Of a DNA stretch of 64,000 nt, positions 1 through 7,792 are shown one piece after another. A program made the translations under genes and the position numbers. Numbering within the stretch: position 1 is the first letter of the stretch; each line of letters opens with the position of its first letter. Origin of the DNA: Pseudomonas sp. Irchel 3E13 (lineage in GTDB: Bacteria > Pseudomonadota > Gammaproteobacteria > Pseudomonadales > Pseudomonadaceae); assembly GCF_900187455.1 (NCBI RefSeq), contig NZ_FYDX01000010.1, forward strand, positions 124,001-188,000, in the 5' to 3' direction. The notes beneath the pieces were generated by a model that saw only the letters and a program-made list of their open reading frames with translations, was not told the origin of the DNA and made no database searches.

Positions 1-1087
1 CGACGCCACCGATGCGGTACCAGGCCGGGTGCAGACGGAAACCGGTGATGGCTTCGATCACGGTGTAGGCGCGCTGGCGGTCGGTGAAGGTGAAGAACAC
101 CGGGGTCATGGCGCCGACGTCCTGGATATAGGTACCCAGGAACAGCAGGTGGCTGGTGATCCGGAAGAACTCGGCCAGCATGATGCGGATGGTGTCGACC
201 TTTTGCGGCACCTGGATGCCCGCCAGCTTCTCGACGGCCAGTACGTACGGCAGGTTGTTCATCACCCCGCCGAGGTAGTCGATACGGTCGGTGTAGGGAA
301 TGAAGCTGTGCCAGGACTGGCGCTCGGCCATCTTCTCGGCACCACGGTGGTGGTAGCCGATGTCCGGGACGCAGTCGACGATCTCTTCACCGTCCAGTTG
401 CAGGACGATACGGAACGCACCGTGGGCGGACGGGTGGTTGGGGCCGAGGTTGAGGAACATGTAGTCCTCGTTCGCGCCCTGACGTTTCATGCCCCAGGCT
501 TCCGGGTTGAAGCGCGCGGCTTCTTCCTCGAGCTGTTGCTTGGCGAGGTTCAGGGTGAACGGGTCGAACTCGGTGGCGCGCGCCGGGAAGTCCTTGCGCA
601 GCGGGTGACCTTCCCAGGTCGGCGGCATCATGATGCGGGTCAGGTGCGGGTGGCCGGCGAAGTCGATGCCGAACATGTCCCAGACTTCACGCTCGTACCA
701 GTTGGCGTTTGGCCAGATGCCGGTCACGGTCGGAAGGTTCAGGTCATTTTCGTTCAGCGCGACCTTGATCATCACGTCGCTGTTTCGTTCTACCGAGAGC
801 AAGTGGTAGAAAACGCTGAAGTCGGCGCCAGGCAGGCCGCGACGCTGGGTGCGCAGGCGCTCGTCCACGCCGTGCAGGTCATACAGCATGCTGTACGGCT
901 TGGGCACGTTGCGCAGGAAGGTGAGTACTTCGATCAGTTTGGCGCGGGCAACCCACAGCACCGGCATGCCGGTACGGGTCTCCTGGGCGGTGAACGCCTC
1001 GGGGCCAAAACGATTGTTCAGTTCGACGACCACATCCTGGTCGTCAGCCTTGTAAGGCGGAATATAAATAGCGGTGTCCGCGGTCAT
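1..1087 (-). CDS. nuoC: NADH-quinone oxidoreductase subunit C/D (fused), 3' part missing
   Basis: This is the peripheral-arm subunit of respiratory complex I, which passes electrons from NADH through Fe-S clusters to ubiquinone. About 362 codons are visible from the ATG at 1087; the rest runs off the window edge. The N-terminal part (about residues 1-190) is the NuoC 30-kDa domain, with WYEREVWDMFGIDFAGHP. It continues without a stop into the NuoD 49-kDa domain, recognisable by LNLGPNHPSAHGAFR and IGYHHRGAEK near the quinone site. The C-D fusion of about 590 residues is normal for Pseudomonas and enterobacteria. The gene is third in the nuo operon, 77 bp downstream of nuoB on the same strand. 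Identification is secure; only the end is unknown. Confidence 0.97.
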   Translation of the reverse strand, partial: MTADTAIYIPPYKADDQDVVVELNNRFGPEAFTAQETRTGMPVLWVARAKLIEVLTFLRNVPKPYSMLYDLHGVDERLRTQRRGLPGADFSVFYHLLSVERNSDVMIKVALNENDLNLPTVTGIWPNANWYEREVWDMFGIDFAGHPHLTRIMMPPTWEGHPLRKDFPARATEFDPFTLNLAKQQLEEEAARFNPEAWGMKRQGANEDYMFLNLGPNHPSAHGAFRIVLQLDGEEIVDCVPDIGYHHRGAEKMAERQSWHSFIPYTDRIDYLGGVMNNLPYVLAVEKLAGIQVPQKVDTIRIMLAEFFRITSHLLFLGTYIQDVGAMTPVFFTFTDRQRAYTVIEAITGFRLHPAWYRIGGV

Positions 1088-1164
1088 GGTCTCGGTCGCT
1101 TTCGGTCAACGTAGAGAATGAAGCCAGGCCGCCTGGTCTTGTGAACAGGCAGCGGTTCGCTGGA

Positions 1165-1842
1165 TCAGACTTCGTCGGGGCTGCGCAGGTTGGTGACCTG
1201 CATGCGCTGTTCACGACGCAGCTCTTTCTGCGCTGGCATTTCGGCGCGATACACGCCTTGGTCGCCAACGACCCAGGAAAGAGGGCGACGCTCCTTGCCA
1301 ATCGATTCCTGCAACAGCATCAAGCCTTGCAGGAATGCTTCAGGGCGAGGCGGGCAGCCAGGCACGTAGACATCCACGGGGAGGAACTTGTCGACCCCCT
1401 GAACGACCGAGTAAATGTCGTACATGCCACCGGAGTTGGCACACGAACCCATGGAAATGACCCATTTCGGCTCGAGCATCTGCTCGTAAAGACGCTGGAT
1501 GATGGGTGCCATCTTGATGAAGCAGGTGCCAGCGATGACCATGAAGTCGGCCTGGCGCGGTGATGCCCGGATAACTTCAGCGCCGAAACGGGCGATGTCG
1601 TGCGGCGCGGTAAACGCCGTGGTCATCTCCACGTAGCAGCAGGACAGGCCGAAGTTGTAGGGCCACAGGGAGTTCTTGCGACCCCAGTTGACCGCACCAC
1701 TGAGTACATCTTCGAGCTTGCCCATGAAGATGTTCTTGTGGACCTGGTCCTCTAGCAGCGAATCGGAGACGGTTTCCCGGTCTCCGATTGGATACTGCTC
1801 GTTGGGCGCATCCGGATCGATTCTGGTGAGATTGTATTGCAT
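1165..1842 (-). CDS. nuoB: NADH-quinone oxidoreductase subunit B
   Basis: This complex I subunit carries the terminal [4Fe-4S] cluster N2, which reduces quinone. The 225-residue product has the family's cysteine pattern: a CC pair at about residues 68-69 (FGLSCCYVEM), then GTCF, GSCANSGG and the VPGCPPRPE motif. The ATG at 1842 is chosen over a TTG two codons upstream because it is the normal start and has GAGG about 9 bases before it. nuoA ends 10 bases upstream, so translation is probably coupled. No irregularities were seen. Confidence 0.97.
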   Translation of the reverse strand: MQYNLTRIDPDAPNEQYPIGDRETVSDSLLEDQVHKNIFMGKLEDVLSGAVNWGRKNSLWPYNFGLSCCYVEMTTAFTAPHDIARFGAEVIRASPRQADFMVIAGTCFIKMAPIIQRLYEQMLEPKWVISMGSCANSGGMYDIYSVVQGVDKFLPVDVYVPGCPPRPEAFLQGLMLLQESIGKERRPLSWVVGDQGVYRAEMPAQKELRREQRMQVTNLRSPDEV

Positions 1843-1852
1843 TGCCAAAGCC

Positions 1853-2266
1853 TCATTGTTTCAGCTTCGCTTGCCGCTTGCGACGACCCACGGGAGCCCA
1901 ATCGAGCGCCCCGACCCGCCAAAGGTAGACAAGACCTGCCAACAGAATTGCTATGAAAACGAGAGCTTCGACGAATCCGGTCCAGCCGCTTTCGCGAATC
2001 GACACAGACCATGCAAAGAGAAAGAGGGCTTCGATATCGAAGATCACGAACAGCATCGCGACCAGATAGAATTTTGCCGAAAGGCGCAGGCGGGCACCGC
2101 CAGTGGGCAGCATGCCGGACTCGAAGGGTTCGTTCTTGCTACGGCCCCATGCCTTGCTACCGAGCAGGCTGGACAGACCGAGCATGAAGGCGCAGAGGCC
2201 GACGACACCCAAAAGGAAAATGGCAAAGCCCCAGTTGTGGGCGATGAGTCCAGTCGAATCGGGCAT
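1853..2266 (-). CDS. nuoA: NADH-quinone oxidoreductase subunit A
   Basis: Small membrane subunit of complex I, 137 residues, with three hydrophobic helices at about residues 12-34, 65-86 and 95-116. The family signature is present: a KNEPFESG-type loop around the conserved Cys/Glu region (here KNEPFESGMLPTG) and FVIFDIEALFLFAW in helix 2. It is the first gene of the nuo operon, and a candidate sigma-70 promoter lies about 90 bases upstream of the start. Length and motifs match the family throughout. Confidence 0.97.
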   Translation of the reverse strand: MPDSTGLIAHNWGFAIFLLGVVGLCAFMLGLSSLLGSKAWGRSKNEPFESGMLPTGGARLRLSAKFYLVAMLFVIFDIEALFLFAWSVSIRESGWTGFVEALVFIAILLAGLVYLWRVGALDWAPVGRRKRQAKLKQ

Positions 2267-2355
2267 GCTGAAAATCCTTAACAGAGCACGTAGTCTCTGA
2301 GCTTGAAAAGAAGTAGAGCAGTGACGATATGTCGCAGCGAAATCTATCGCGCTGA

Positions 2356-2384
2356 TTTTATGGGTAAACCTGGTGCAAGTAAAA
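2356..2384 (-). promoter_or_regulatory. Candidate sigma-70 promoter of the nuo operon
   Basis: On the minus strand, TTTACT (-35, 4/6 to consensus) is followed after exactly 17 bases by TAAAAT (-10, 5/6). Transcription would begin near 2349, giving a leader of about 80 nt before nuoA. This is inferred from sequence match and spacing only. Confidence 0.5.
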
Positions 2385-2515
2385 TTTCTGCTGCAAATTT
2401 ATTCGTAGCATTAAGAACAAAAATCTTTCCCGACTCGCTGCAGGCCCCGTAATACGGGGATTGTCCCTTGTTTCGTTAATTATGTTTCTTTCACGGCGTA
2501 ATGAATTGCAAGTTT

Positions 2516-2537
2516 CGTAATGATAATTAATATCATT
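2516..2537. promoter_or_regulatory. Fur-box-like inverted repeat
   Basis: AATGATA and TATCATT (2519-2525 and 2531-2537) are exact reverse complements separated by five bases. Bases 2516-2534 match the 19-bp Fur consensus at 15 positions. The site lies about 130 bp upstream of the candidate nuo -35 element, so a role in nuo control is possible but unproven; AT-rich DNA produces such matches by chance. Confidence 0.35.
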
Positions 2538-2621
2538 TGAAGGTCTGTTGTTATTCCTACTGTTCAAGTCAACTACAAAGTTCATCGACTGTTTGCCTGC
2601 AAGTTATTGGTATCCCTTGTT

Positions 2622-3293
2622 CTAGACGCTTTTTCCGACCGGGGTCGGGGCTTGGGTCAACGCTTCACTAGATTGTGCCGATTGCGCGTGTTGCGCCGAC
2701 AGTGCAATGGCCCACTGGCCAAGCCAGTAGAACAGGATGATCAGGTACGGCGCGGCGGCGAAGGCGCTGACGAAGCGATCGATGCCGATCAGGCTGTCCG
2801 ACAGCACGAAGCTCATGGCGCCAAACGCTGCGACGCCGCCACAGGCCAGCGCCCGCCAAAGCATGGCGCTGATGGTCAGGGCGTAGAGCGCCACCGGGAT
2901 GAGCAGCGCGCCCAGGCCGTGATAGGCCAGCAGGCCGAACAAACCTGCGCCGCAGAGGGCCGCCAGCAGCAGGGCGCCGAAGGCCGGCGCGCGGGTTCTG
3001 TGGAGATAGGCCCAGAGGTAGGCCAGGTGCGCGCAGAGAAACGCCGCCAGGCCTGCAACGAACAGATCGCCCGGCCACGCCAGGGCTATGTCGCCGATGA
3101 TCGAGAAGCCCAGGCCGAGCATGATTCGCTGGCGATAGGGTGTGGCTGGCGCGGTGGTCAACCAGAGCAGCAGTATCAGTACCGGAATCGGCTTGGCCGC
3201 CAGGGCGAGCCAGAGGTCGGCGCTGGACACTGCATATAAATAGAAGGCGCCGCTGAGCAGCGCGAGGGCGCAAAGGGTCACGGAGCGGGGCAT
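2622..3293 (-). CDS. YhhN family membrane protein (lysoplasmalogenase-like)
   Basis: A 223-residue polytopic inner-membrane protein of the TMEM86/YhhN family, some members of which hydrolyse the vinyl-ether bond of lysoplasmalogens; the bacterial substrate is generally unknown. It has about eight hydrophobic segments and the family pattern of conserved acidic residues in helices, including KPIPVLILL near residue 33, FSIIGDIALAWPGDLF near 62 and FVLSDSLIGIDRF in the C-terminal half. The ATG at 3293 gives the normal family length; an upstream extension would add a non-conserved tail. It stands alone on the minus strand between aceA's terminator and nuo. The exact reaction is inferred from family only. 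Confidence 0.8.
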   Translation of the reverse strand: MPRSVTLCALALLSGAFYLYAVSSADLWLALAAKPIPVLILLLWLTTAPATPYRQRIMLGLGFSIIGDIALAWPGDLFVAGLAAFLCAHLAYLWAYLHRTRAPAFGALLLAALCGAGLFGLLAYHGLGALLIPVALYALTISAMLWRALACGGVAAFGAMSFVLSDSLIGIDRFVSAFAAAPYLIILFYWLGQWAIALSAQHAQSAQSSEALTQAPTPVGKSV

Positions 3294-3371
3294 GGCCGGT
3301 CCTTGTTGTTGGCGTGCGTCCAAGCATAGTCGAAGGATCGCTGGGCATCCGGTTGCCGGATACGCAAAGAA

Positions 3372-3407
3372 CAAGGCCCGGAACCCCATCACAGGTCCCG
3401 GGCCTTG
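3372..3407 (-). terminator. Rho-independent terminator of aceA
   Basis: A 10-bp perfect stem (CAAGGCCCGG paired with CCGGGCCTTG) 30 bases after the aceA stop codon, followed on the minus strand by TTCTTT. Confidence 0.8.
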
Positions 3408-3438
3408 CGTGTCACCCGAACATCAACAGCCGATCAGA

Positions 3439-4764
3439 TCAGTGGAACTGCTCTTCTTCGGTGGAACCGGTCAGCGCGGTAACCGAAGACTTGCCACCCT
3501 GGATCACAGTGGTCATGTCGTCGAAGTAGCCGGTGCCCACTTCCTGCTGGTGCGCAACGAAGGTGTAGCCTTTCGATGCGTCAGCGAATTCCTGCTCTTG
3601 CAGCTTCACGTAGGCGGTCATGTCGTTGCGGGCGTAGTCGTGCGCCAGGTTGAACATGCCGTGCCACATGTTGTGGATGCCGGCCAGGGTGATGAACTGG
3701 TGCTTGTAGCCCATTGCCGACAGTTCGCGCTGGAACTTGGCGATGGTTGCGTCGTCCAGGTTCTTCTTCCAGTTGAAGGAAGGCGAGCAGTTGTAGGACA
3801 GGATCTGGTCCGGGTATTCCTTCTTGATCGCTTCGGCGAAGCGACGAGCCTCGTCCAGGTCTGGCTTGGCGGTTTCGCACCAGATCAGGTCGGCGTAAGG
3901 CGCATAGGCCAGGCCGCGAGCGATGGCTTGGTCCAGGCCGGCACGTACTTTGTAGAAGCCTTCCTGGGTACGCTCGCCGATCACGAACGGTTGGTCGTAC
4001 GGGTCGCAGTCGCTGGTCAGCAGGTCAGCGGCGTTGGCGTCGGTACGGGCCAGGATGATGGTCGGTACGCCGGCAACGTCGGCCGCCAGACGGGCAGCGC
4101 TCAGCTTTTGAACGGCTTCCTGGGTCGGAACCAGAACCTTGCCGCCCATGTGGCCGCATTTCTTCACGGAAGCCAGTTGGTCTTCGAAGTGAACGCCGGC
4201 AGCGCCTGCTTCGATCATGTTCTTCATCAGTTCGTAGGCGTTCAGTACGCCGCCGAAACCGGCTTCAGCGTCAGCCACGATTGGTGCGAAGTAATCGATG
4301 TAGCCGTCATCGCCTGGGTTCTTGCCGGCTTTCCACTGGATCTGGTCGGCGCGACGGAACGAGTTGTTGATGCGCTTGACCACAGTTGGAACCGAATCCA
4401 CCGGGTACAGCGACTGGTCTGGGTACATGGACTCGGCCGAGTTGTTATCGGCAGCCACTTGCCAGCCGGACAGGTAGATAGCCTGGATGCCGGCCTTGAC
4501 CTGTTGAACAGCCTGGCCGCCGGTCAGGGCGCCCATGCAGTTGACGAAATCTTTTTCAGGGCGGAAGGACGGGTGGGCGCCCTTGGTGACCAGGTTCCAC
4601 AGTTTTTCCGCACCCATGCGGGCCAGGGTGTGCTCTGGCTGAACGGAACCACGCAGACGGACGACATCGGCAGCGGTGTAGGTACGGGTCACGCCTTTCC
4701 AGCGCGGGTTCTCGGCCCAGTCTTTTTCGAGGGCTGCAATTTGCTGTTCGCGTGTCAGTGCCAT
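3439..4764 (-). CDS. aceA: Isocitrate lyase
   Basis: Cleaves isocitrate to glyoxylate and succinate, the first step of the glyoxylate shunt needed for growth on acetate and fatty acids. The 441-residue protein shows the isocitrate lyase signature KKCGHMGGK near residue 200, whose cysteine is catalytic, plus the conserved blocks VADAEAGFGG and GVHFEDQ that line the Mg-substrate site. Length equals that of other Pseudomonas AceA proteins. The gene is monocistronic: it has a terminator downstream and a 524-bp gap upstream containing a promoter candidate and a dyad (5161-5221). Both isocitrate dehydrogenases, which compete for the same substrate, lie 7-10 kb away in this window. Confidence 0.98.
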   Translation of the reverse strand: MALTREQQIAALEKDWAENPRWKGVTRTYTAADVVRLRGSVQPEHTLARMGAEKLWNLVTKGAHPSFRPEKDFVNCMGALTGGQAVQQVKAGIQAIYLSGWQVAADNNSAESMYPDQSLYPVDSVPTVVKRINNSFRRADQIQWKAGKNPGDDGYIDYFAPIVADAEAGFGGVLNAYELMKNMIEAGAAGVHFEDQLASVKKCGHMGGKVLVPTQEAVQKLSAARLAADVAGVPTIILARTDANAADLLTSDCDPYDQPFVIGERTQEGFYKVRAGLDQAIARGLAYAPYADLIWCETAKPDLDEARRFAEAIKKEYPDQILSYNCSPSFNWKKNLDDATIAKFQRELSAMGYKHQFITLAGIHNMWHGMFNLAHDYARNDMTAYVKLQEQEFADASKGYTFVAHQQEVGTGYFDDMTTVIQGGKSSVTALTGSTEEEQFH

Positions 4765-5160
4765 GGAAATAAGCCTCGTCGCATAGGTCTTGTGAAAAAT
4801 GTTCGCTCTGTCGGCTGCGCTGTTGATACAGGGGCAGCACCGAATGCTCGCTGGTCAGAGGACGCTGGCGACTCAGTCTAGTCTGGCGAAGTTACGACGT
4901 TGAACGATGGTGCTCGAAAAGGGGAAGTGAGCAGGTGCTGGCGGACTGTCGGGCAGGTTGGCTCGTGGTTGCCGTGCTACGTCGATCAGGTTTTGCCATG
5001 TACCGTTGATGCGCTTCCGTCCCTCGGGACAACTTCGTTCCAGTCGCAATCTCGTCAAACCGCCTTGTGGGCTGTACAGACACGGACTCGGCTCAGGTGG
5101 GTAGGTTAGAGCGCGATCCGAAGGCCCTTGCCAGGGCCCCTGATTAGCGGGAGCGGGGCC

Positions 5161-5189
5161 ATCATGCCTCTGCGATTTGAGGTCGTCAA
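5161..5189 (-). promoter_or_regulatory. Candidate sigma-70 promoter of aceA
   Basis: On the minus strand, TTGACG (-35, 5/6) and CATGAT (-10, 4/6) are separated by exactly 17 bases. The dyad at 5196-5221 sits immediately upstream of the -35 box, where it could serve regulation. Confidence 0.5.
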
Positions 5190-5195
5190 ATGTTT

Positions 5196-5221
5196 TGTAG
5201 TGGTTTTTTCACTCCACTACA
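5196..5221. promoter_or_regulatory. TGTAGTGG/CCACTACA operator-like dyad upstream of aceA
   Basis: TGTAGTGG (5196-5203) and CCACTACA (5214-5221) form a perfect 8-bp inverted repeat with a 10-bp T-rich spacer. TGTAGT/ACTACA half-sites resemble those reported for RccR, the RpiR-type regulator of glyoxylate and gluconeogenic genes in Pseudomonas. The assignment is from memory of that motif, and the spacing needs checking. Confidence 0.5.
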
Positions 5222-5288
5222 TCTTTGGTCTAATACGACTCATCAGTCAGTTTCAAGGCCGTTGGTCGAGGCCTTGATTTCCGTGGCT

Positions 5289-6023
5289 TCAGTCCAATGC
5301 GTCGACTTTTACCCGCAAAGTCATGTTTTCACCCCGTTGAGTCGAGTAGCTCAGGGTCGAGGCAGAGCGGTCGGCCTGACTTTGAGCATTCACACCCGCC
5401 AACGTGATCCACTCACCCAGCTTGCCGGTGACCTTCGTGTCGGTACTTTGTACTTTCACTACATCCGGGCGTTCCTGGCTCATCCGGTCATTGTTGGTGC
5501 TGATGTTCAGGTGAACGGTGTCGCCGGAGACGCTGGCGGTGACGTAGAAGCCTTGCGTGACGTTGCGGTACTCGGTCTGGCTTTGTACGCGACCGTAATT
5601 GTCGGTCTGCGTGCTGGTGATGGGGATGCTCTGGCCGACCTGGATCAGTGCGGGGGTGCCTTCGCTGGCCTGGATCTGCTGCAGTCCGCCTTCGCGGTTG
5701 GCGGTGCCATAGCGGATGATCCGCGCATTGCCGCGGTTGTCCTGGAAATTGCTGTCGTTGTTGTCGACGCTGATCAGCAGGCGTTTCGGCGCGGTGTCCA
5801 GATCGCGAAGAAGGGTGCGAAGTTCGTCGATCTTGCCGGGTTCGGCTTTGACGATCAGCTTGTTCTCGAAACTGCTGACGGTGCCGTCCTTGCCGAGAAA
5901 GGCTTGCGCGGCGGGCAGCATTTCCGCGCTGGTGCGGTGGTTCAGGGGCAGGACTTCGGTGGCAGCCAGCGCATTCAGGCTGAGCGACAGAAGCAGGGAG
6001 GCGAGCAGGGGGCGTAGCGGCAT
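5289..6023 (-). CDS. Exported secretin N-domain (NolW-like) protein
   Basis: A 244-residue protein with a Sec signal peptide (MPLRPLLASLLLSLSLNALA, cleaved near residue 20). The following section, about residues 22-90, has the Secretin_N/NolW-like pattern: EVLPLNHRTSAEMLPAAQ, FENKLIVKAEPGKIDELR, then TLLRDLDTAPKRLLISVD. The rest resembles the start of a secretin core (QVGQSIPITS, VTASVSGDTVHLNI), but it is far too short to form an outer-membrane secretin channel. The ATG at 6023 is preferred over that at 6029 because GGAG is better spaced from it. It is not next to any secretion genes. Function is unknown; it may act alone in the periplasm. Confidence 0.7.
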   Translation of the reverse strand: MPLRPLLASLLLSLSLNALAATEVLPLNHRTSAEMLPAAQAFLGKDGTVSSFENKLIVKAEPGKIDELRTLLRDLDTAPKRLLISVDNNDSNFQDNRGNARIIRYGTANREGGLQQIQASEGTPALIQVGQSIPITSTQTDNYGRVQSQTEYRNVTQGFYVTASVSGDTVHLNISTNNDRMSQERPDVVKVQSTDTKVTGKLGEWITLAGVNAQSQADRSASTLSYSTQRGENMTLRVKVDALD

Positions 6024-6119
6024 GTCCATGATCTCCGCGGGTGGAGTGGACATGATGGCAAAGTTTCCGGGGGTTGTGTGCGGGTCCATCGCGCCGAACT
6101 GTCGCGATGGACCCGTGAG

Positions 6120-6551
6120 TTACACCGCTTTCGAATCGCGAACCATGTCAACGTGAGGAATTCCCGCTTCCAGGAACTCTTCACTGACCACGCGGAAACC
6201 CAGGCGCTCATAGAACGCCGTGGCATGGACCTGGGCGGTCAGCATCTGCTGGCTCAGGTCGCGGTCCTGCGCTTCGACGATGGCGGCTTGCATCAGCGCG
6301 TCGCCGACTTTCAGTCCGCGCCAGTCCTTGAGCACCGACACGCGACCGATCTGCCCGTCCAGCAGCAGGCGGGCGGTGCCGATGGCGTAGTCGTCTTCGA
6401 CGGCGAGGAAATGGATGGCATCGTTGTCGTCCGAATCCCATTCCAGCTCTGGCGGAACGTTCTGCTCGGCAATGAACACGGCTTCGCGAATCCTGCGGAT
6501 ATCAGCGTTGTCCTTGTTCCAGTCGGCAAGCCGCACCTTGATCTTATTCAT
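6120..6551 (-). CDS. GNAT family N-acetyltransferase
   Basis: A 143-residue acetyl-CoA-dependent acyltransferase. Motif A of the GNAT fold is clear at about residues 69-90 (IGRVSVLKDWRGLKVGDAL, with RGLKVG forming the pyrophosphate-binding loop), and motif B is near the end (HATAFYERLGFRVVSEEF). The ATG at 6551 overlaps the last codons of the upstream roxA frame by 8 bp, so the two are likely co-transcribed and translationally coupled. The substrate cannot be read from the sequence; ElaA-like members are the closest in style. Confidence 0.88.
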   Translation of the reverse strand: MNKIKVRLADWNKDNADIRRIREAVFIAEQNVPPELEWDSDDNDAIHFLAVEDDYAIGTARLLLDGQIGRVSVLKDWRGLKVGDALMQAAIVEAQDRDLSQQMLTAQVHATAFYERLGFRVVSEEFLEAGIPHVDMVRDSKAV

Positions 6552-7710
6552 TGGCAAACCCCAGGCTTCCTTGCTTGATCAGCTCGCAGATCAGTTCCAG
6601 GCTGGCTTCGTCACCGAGCCATTGCGCCAGGTTCTCGGCGTGCAGGGCGTCGGCCGAGCAGATCAGCTTCAGCAGCTCGCGCAATTCGCCCGGCAGCAGG
6701 CGGCTCTGGCCGCTGGCGAACAGCAGCAGGTTGTCGTCGACTTCCGACCAGGCCATGCGTGCGCTTGGGTTGCGGATAATGATCGCGCCCTGTTCCAGGC
6801 TGTCGATCAGTTCTTCTTCGCTCAGCGCTTCGCCGGCGACCATTTCCGGGTAGCGCGGTTCGGTCATGAACTGGCCGAACCAGGTCAGCAGCAGGCGCTC
6901 GTCGCCCATGTGCTCGTTGAGCAGGCTCTTCAGGCGACCGAGTGCGTCGTGCTGGATCTGATGCGGGTCGCTGACTGGCTGGGCATCGGCGTCGCTGTAG
7001 CGTTCTTCGTCGGTCAGGAACTGGCTGAGGAAGTCGGTGAAGTGAGTCAGCACTTCAGCGGCGCTCGGGGCGCGGAAGCCTACCGAGTACGTCAGGCAGT
7101 TGTCTTCGGCGACGCCGTAGTGGGCCAGGCGCGGCGGCAGGTAAAGCATGTCGCCCGGCTCAAGGCTCCATTCGTCGCTTTGCTCGAAGTCGGCGAGGAT
7201 GCGCAGGTCGGGGTGTTCCAGCAGCGGGCTGTCGCTGTTGCACATCTGGCCGACTTTCCAGTTGCGCTTGCCGTGCCCTTGCAGCAGGAACACATCGTAG
7301 TTGTCGAAGTGCGGGCCGACGCTGCCGCCAGGCGTGGCGAAGCTGATCATCACATCGTCGATGCGCCAGCTCGGCAGGAAGCGGAAGTGCTCCAGCAGCT
7401 CGGCGACTTCCGGGACGAACTGGTCGACGGATTGCACGAGCAGGGTCCAGTCGCGCTCGGGCAGGGTGCCGAAGGTTTCTTCGGTAAACGGGCCGCGGCG
7501 CAGTTCCCACGGGGTCTCGCCATGCTCGATGACAATGCGCGATTCGACTTCTTCTTCCAGTGCGAGGCCGGCCAGTTCGTCAGCGTCGATCGGGCTTTCG
7601 AAGTCGGTGAACGCCTGGCGCACCAGCAGCGGTTTCTTCTGCCAGTAATCGCGCATGAATTCGCGAGCAGTCAAGCCGCCCAACAGTTGCAGTGGAGTAT
7701 CAGAATTCAT
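6544..7710 (-). CDS. roxA: Cupin JmjC-type 50S protein uL16 arginine hydroxylase RoxA/YcfD
   Basis: A 388-residue Fe(II)/2-oxoglutarate oxygenase of the JmjC/cupin fold. In E. coli the homologue YcfD hydroxylates an arginine of ribosomal protein L16 (uL16). The iron-binding HxD is visible in GPHFDNYDVFLLQ at about residues 130-142, and the N-terminal SWRIDDVMISFATPGG block is typical of the family. The C-terminal region is the winged-helix part. Start codon and length match YcfD-type proteins. The gene is followed by an overlapping GNAT gene and preceded by the purB terminator, so roxA and the GNAT gene form a two-gene unit. Confidence 0.88.
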   Translation of the reverse strand: MNSDTPLQLLGGLTAREFMRDYWQKKPLLVRQAFTDFESPIDADELAGLALEEEVESRIVIEHGETPWELRRGPFTEETFGTLPERDWTLLVQSVDQFVPEVAELLEHFRFLPSWRIDDVMISFATPGGSVGPHFDNYDVFLLQGHGKRNWKVGQMCNSDSPLLEHPDLRILADFEQSDEWSLEPGDMLYLPPRLAHYGVAEDNCLTYSVGFRAPSAAEVLTHFTDFLSQFLTDEERYSDADAQPVSDPHQIQHDALGRLKSLLNEHMGDERLLLTWFGQFMTEPRYPEMVAGEALSEEELIDSLEQGAIIIRNPSARMAWSEVDDNLLLFASGQSRLLPGELRELLKLICSADALHAENLAQWLGDEASLELICELIKQGSLGFANE

Positions 7711-7752
7711 GGTTAACCTATTGAAAAAAAGTAAATTTCTTTCAGCAATAAA

Positions 7753-7775
7753 AACGCCCGGCTCGGCCGGGCGTT
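7753..7775 (-). terminator. Rho-independent terminator of purB
   Basis: A perfect 10-bp stem, AACGCCCGGC with GCCGGGCGTT and a 3-base loop, followed on the minus strand by TTTTTATT. It lies 18 bases after the purB stop. Confidence 0.85.
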
Positions 7776-7792
7776 AAAACGCGGGAAATGGA

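Larger units (their letters stand above)
2267..2621. other. AT-rich nuo upstream region
   Basis: A 355-bp gap between the YhhN gene and nuoA, clearly richer in A+T than its surroundings. It holds the candidate nuo promoter (2356-2384) and a Fur-box-like palindrome (2516-2537). A 75-codon minus-strand frame here (2358-2585) has no recognisable domain and no clear ribosome-binding site, so it is not called as a gene. Confidence 0.7.
4765..5288. other. Long aceA upstream region
   Basis: This 524-bp gap holds no convincing gene. If the promoter at 5161-5189 is used, the aceA mRNA has an unusually long leader of about 390 nt. Short frames in it lack recognisable domains. A GC-rich inverted repeat lies near 5117-5155, around the expected transcription start. 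Confidence 0.55.

Noticed and set aside
29..1114. Long plus-strand frame of 361 codons
   Set aside because: Antisense shadow of nuoCD; no recognisable domain, and the minus strand encodes a perfect complex I subunit.
2358..2585. 75-codon minus-strand frame upstream of nuoA
   Set aside because: AT-rich, Asn/Arg-rich translation without domain or ribosome-binding site; overlaps promoter elements.
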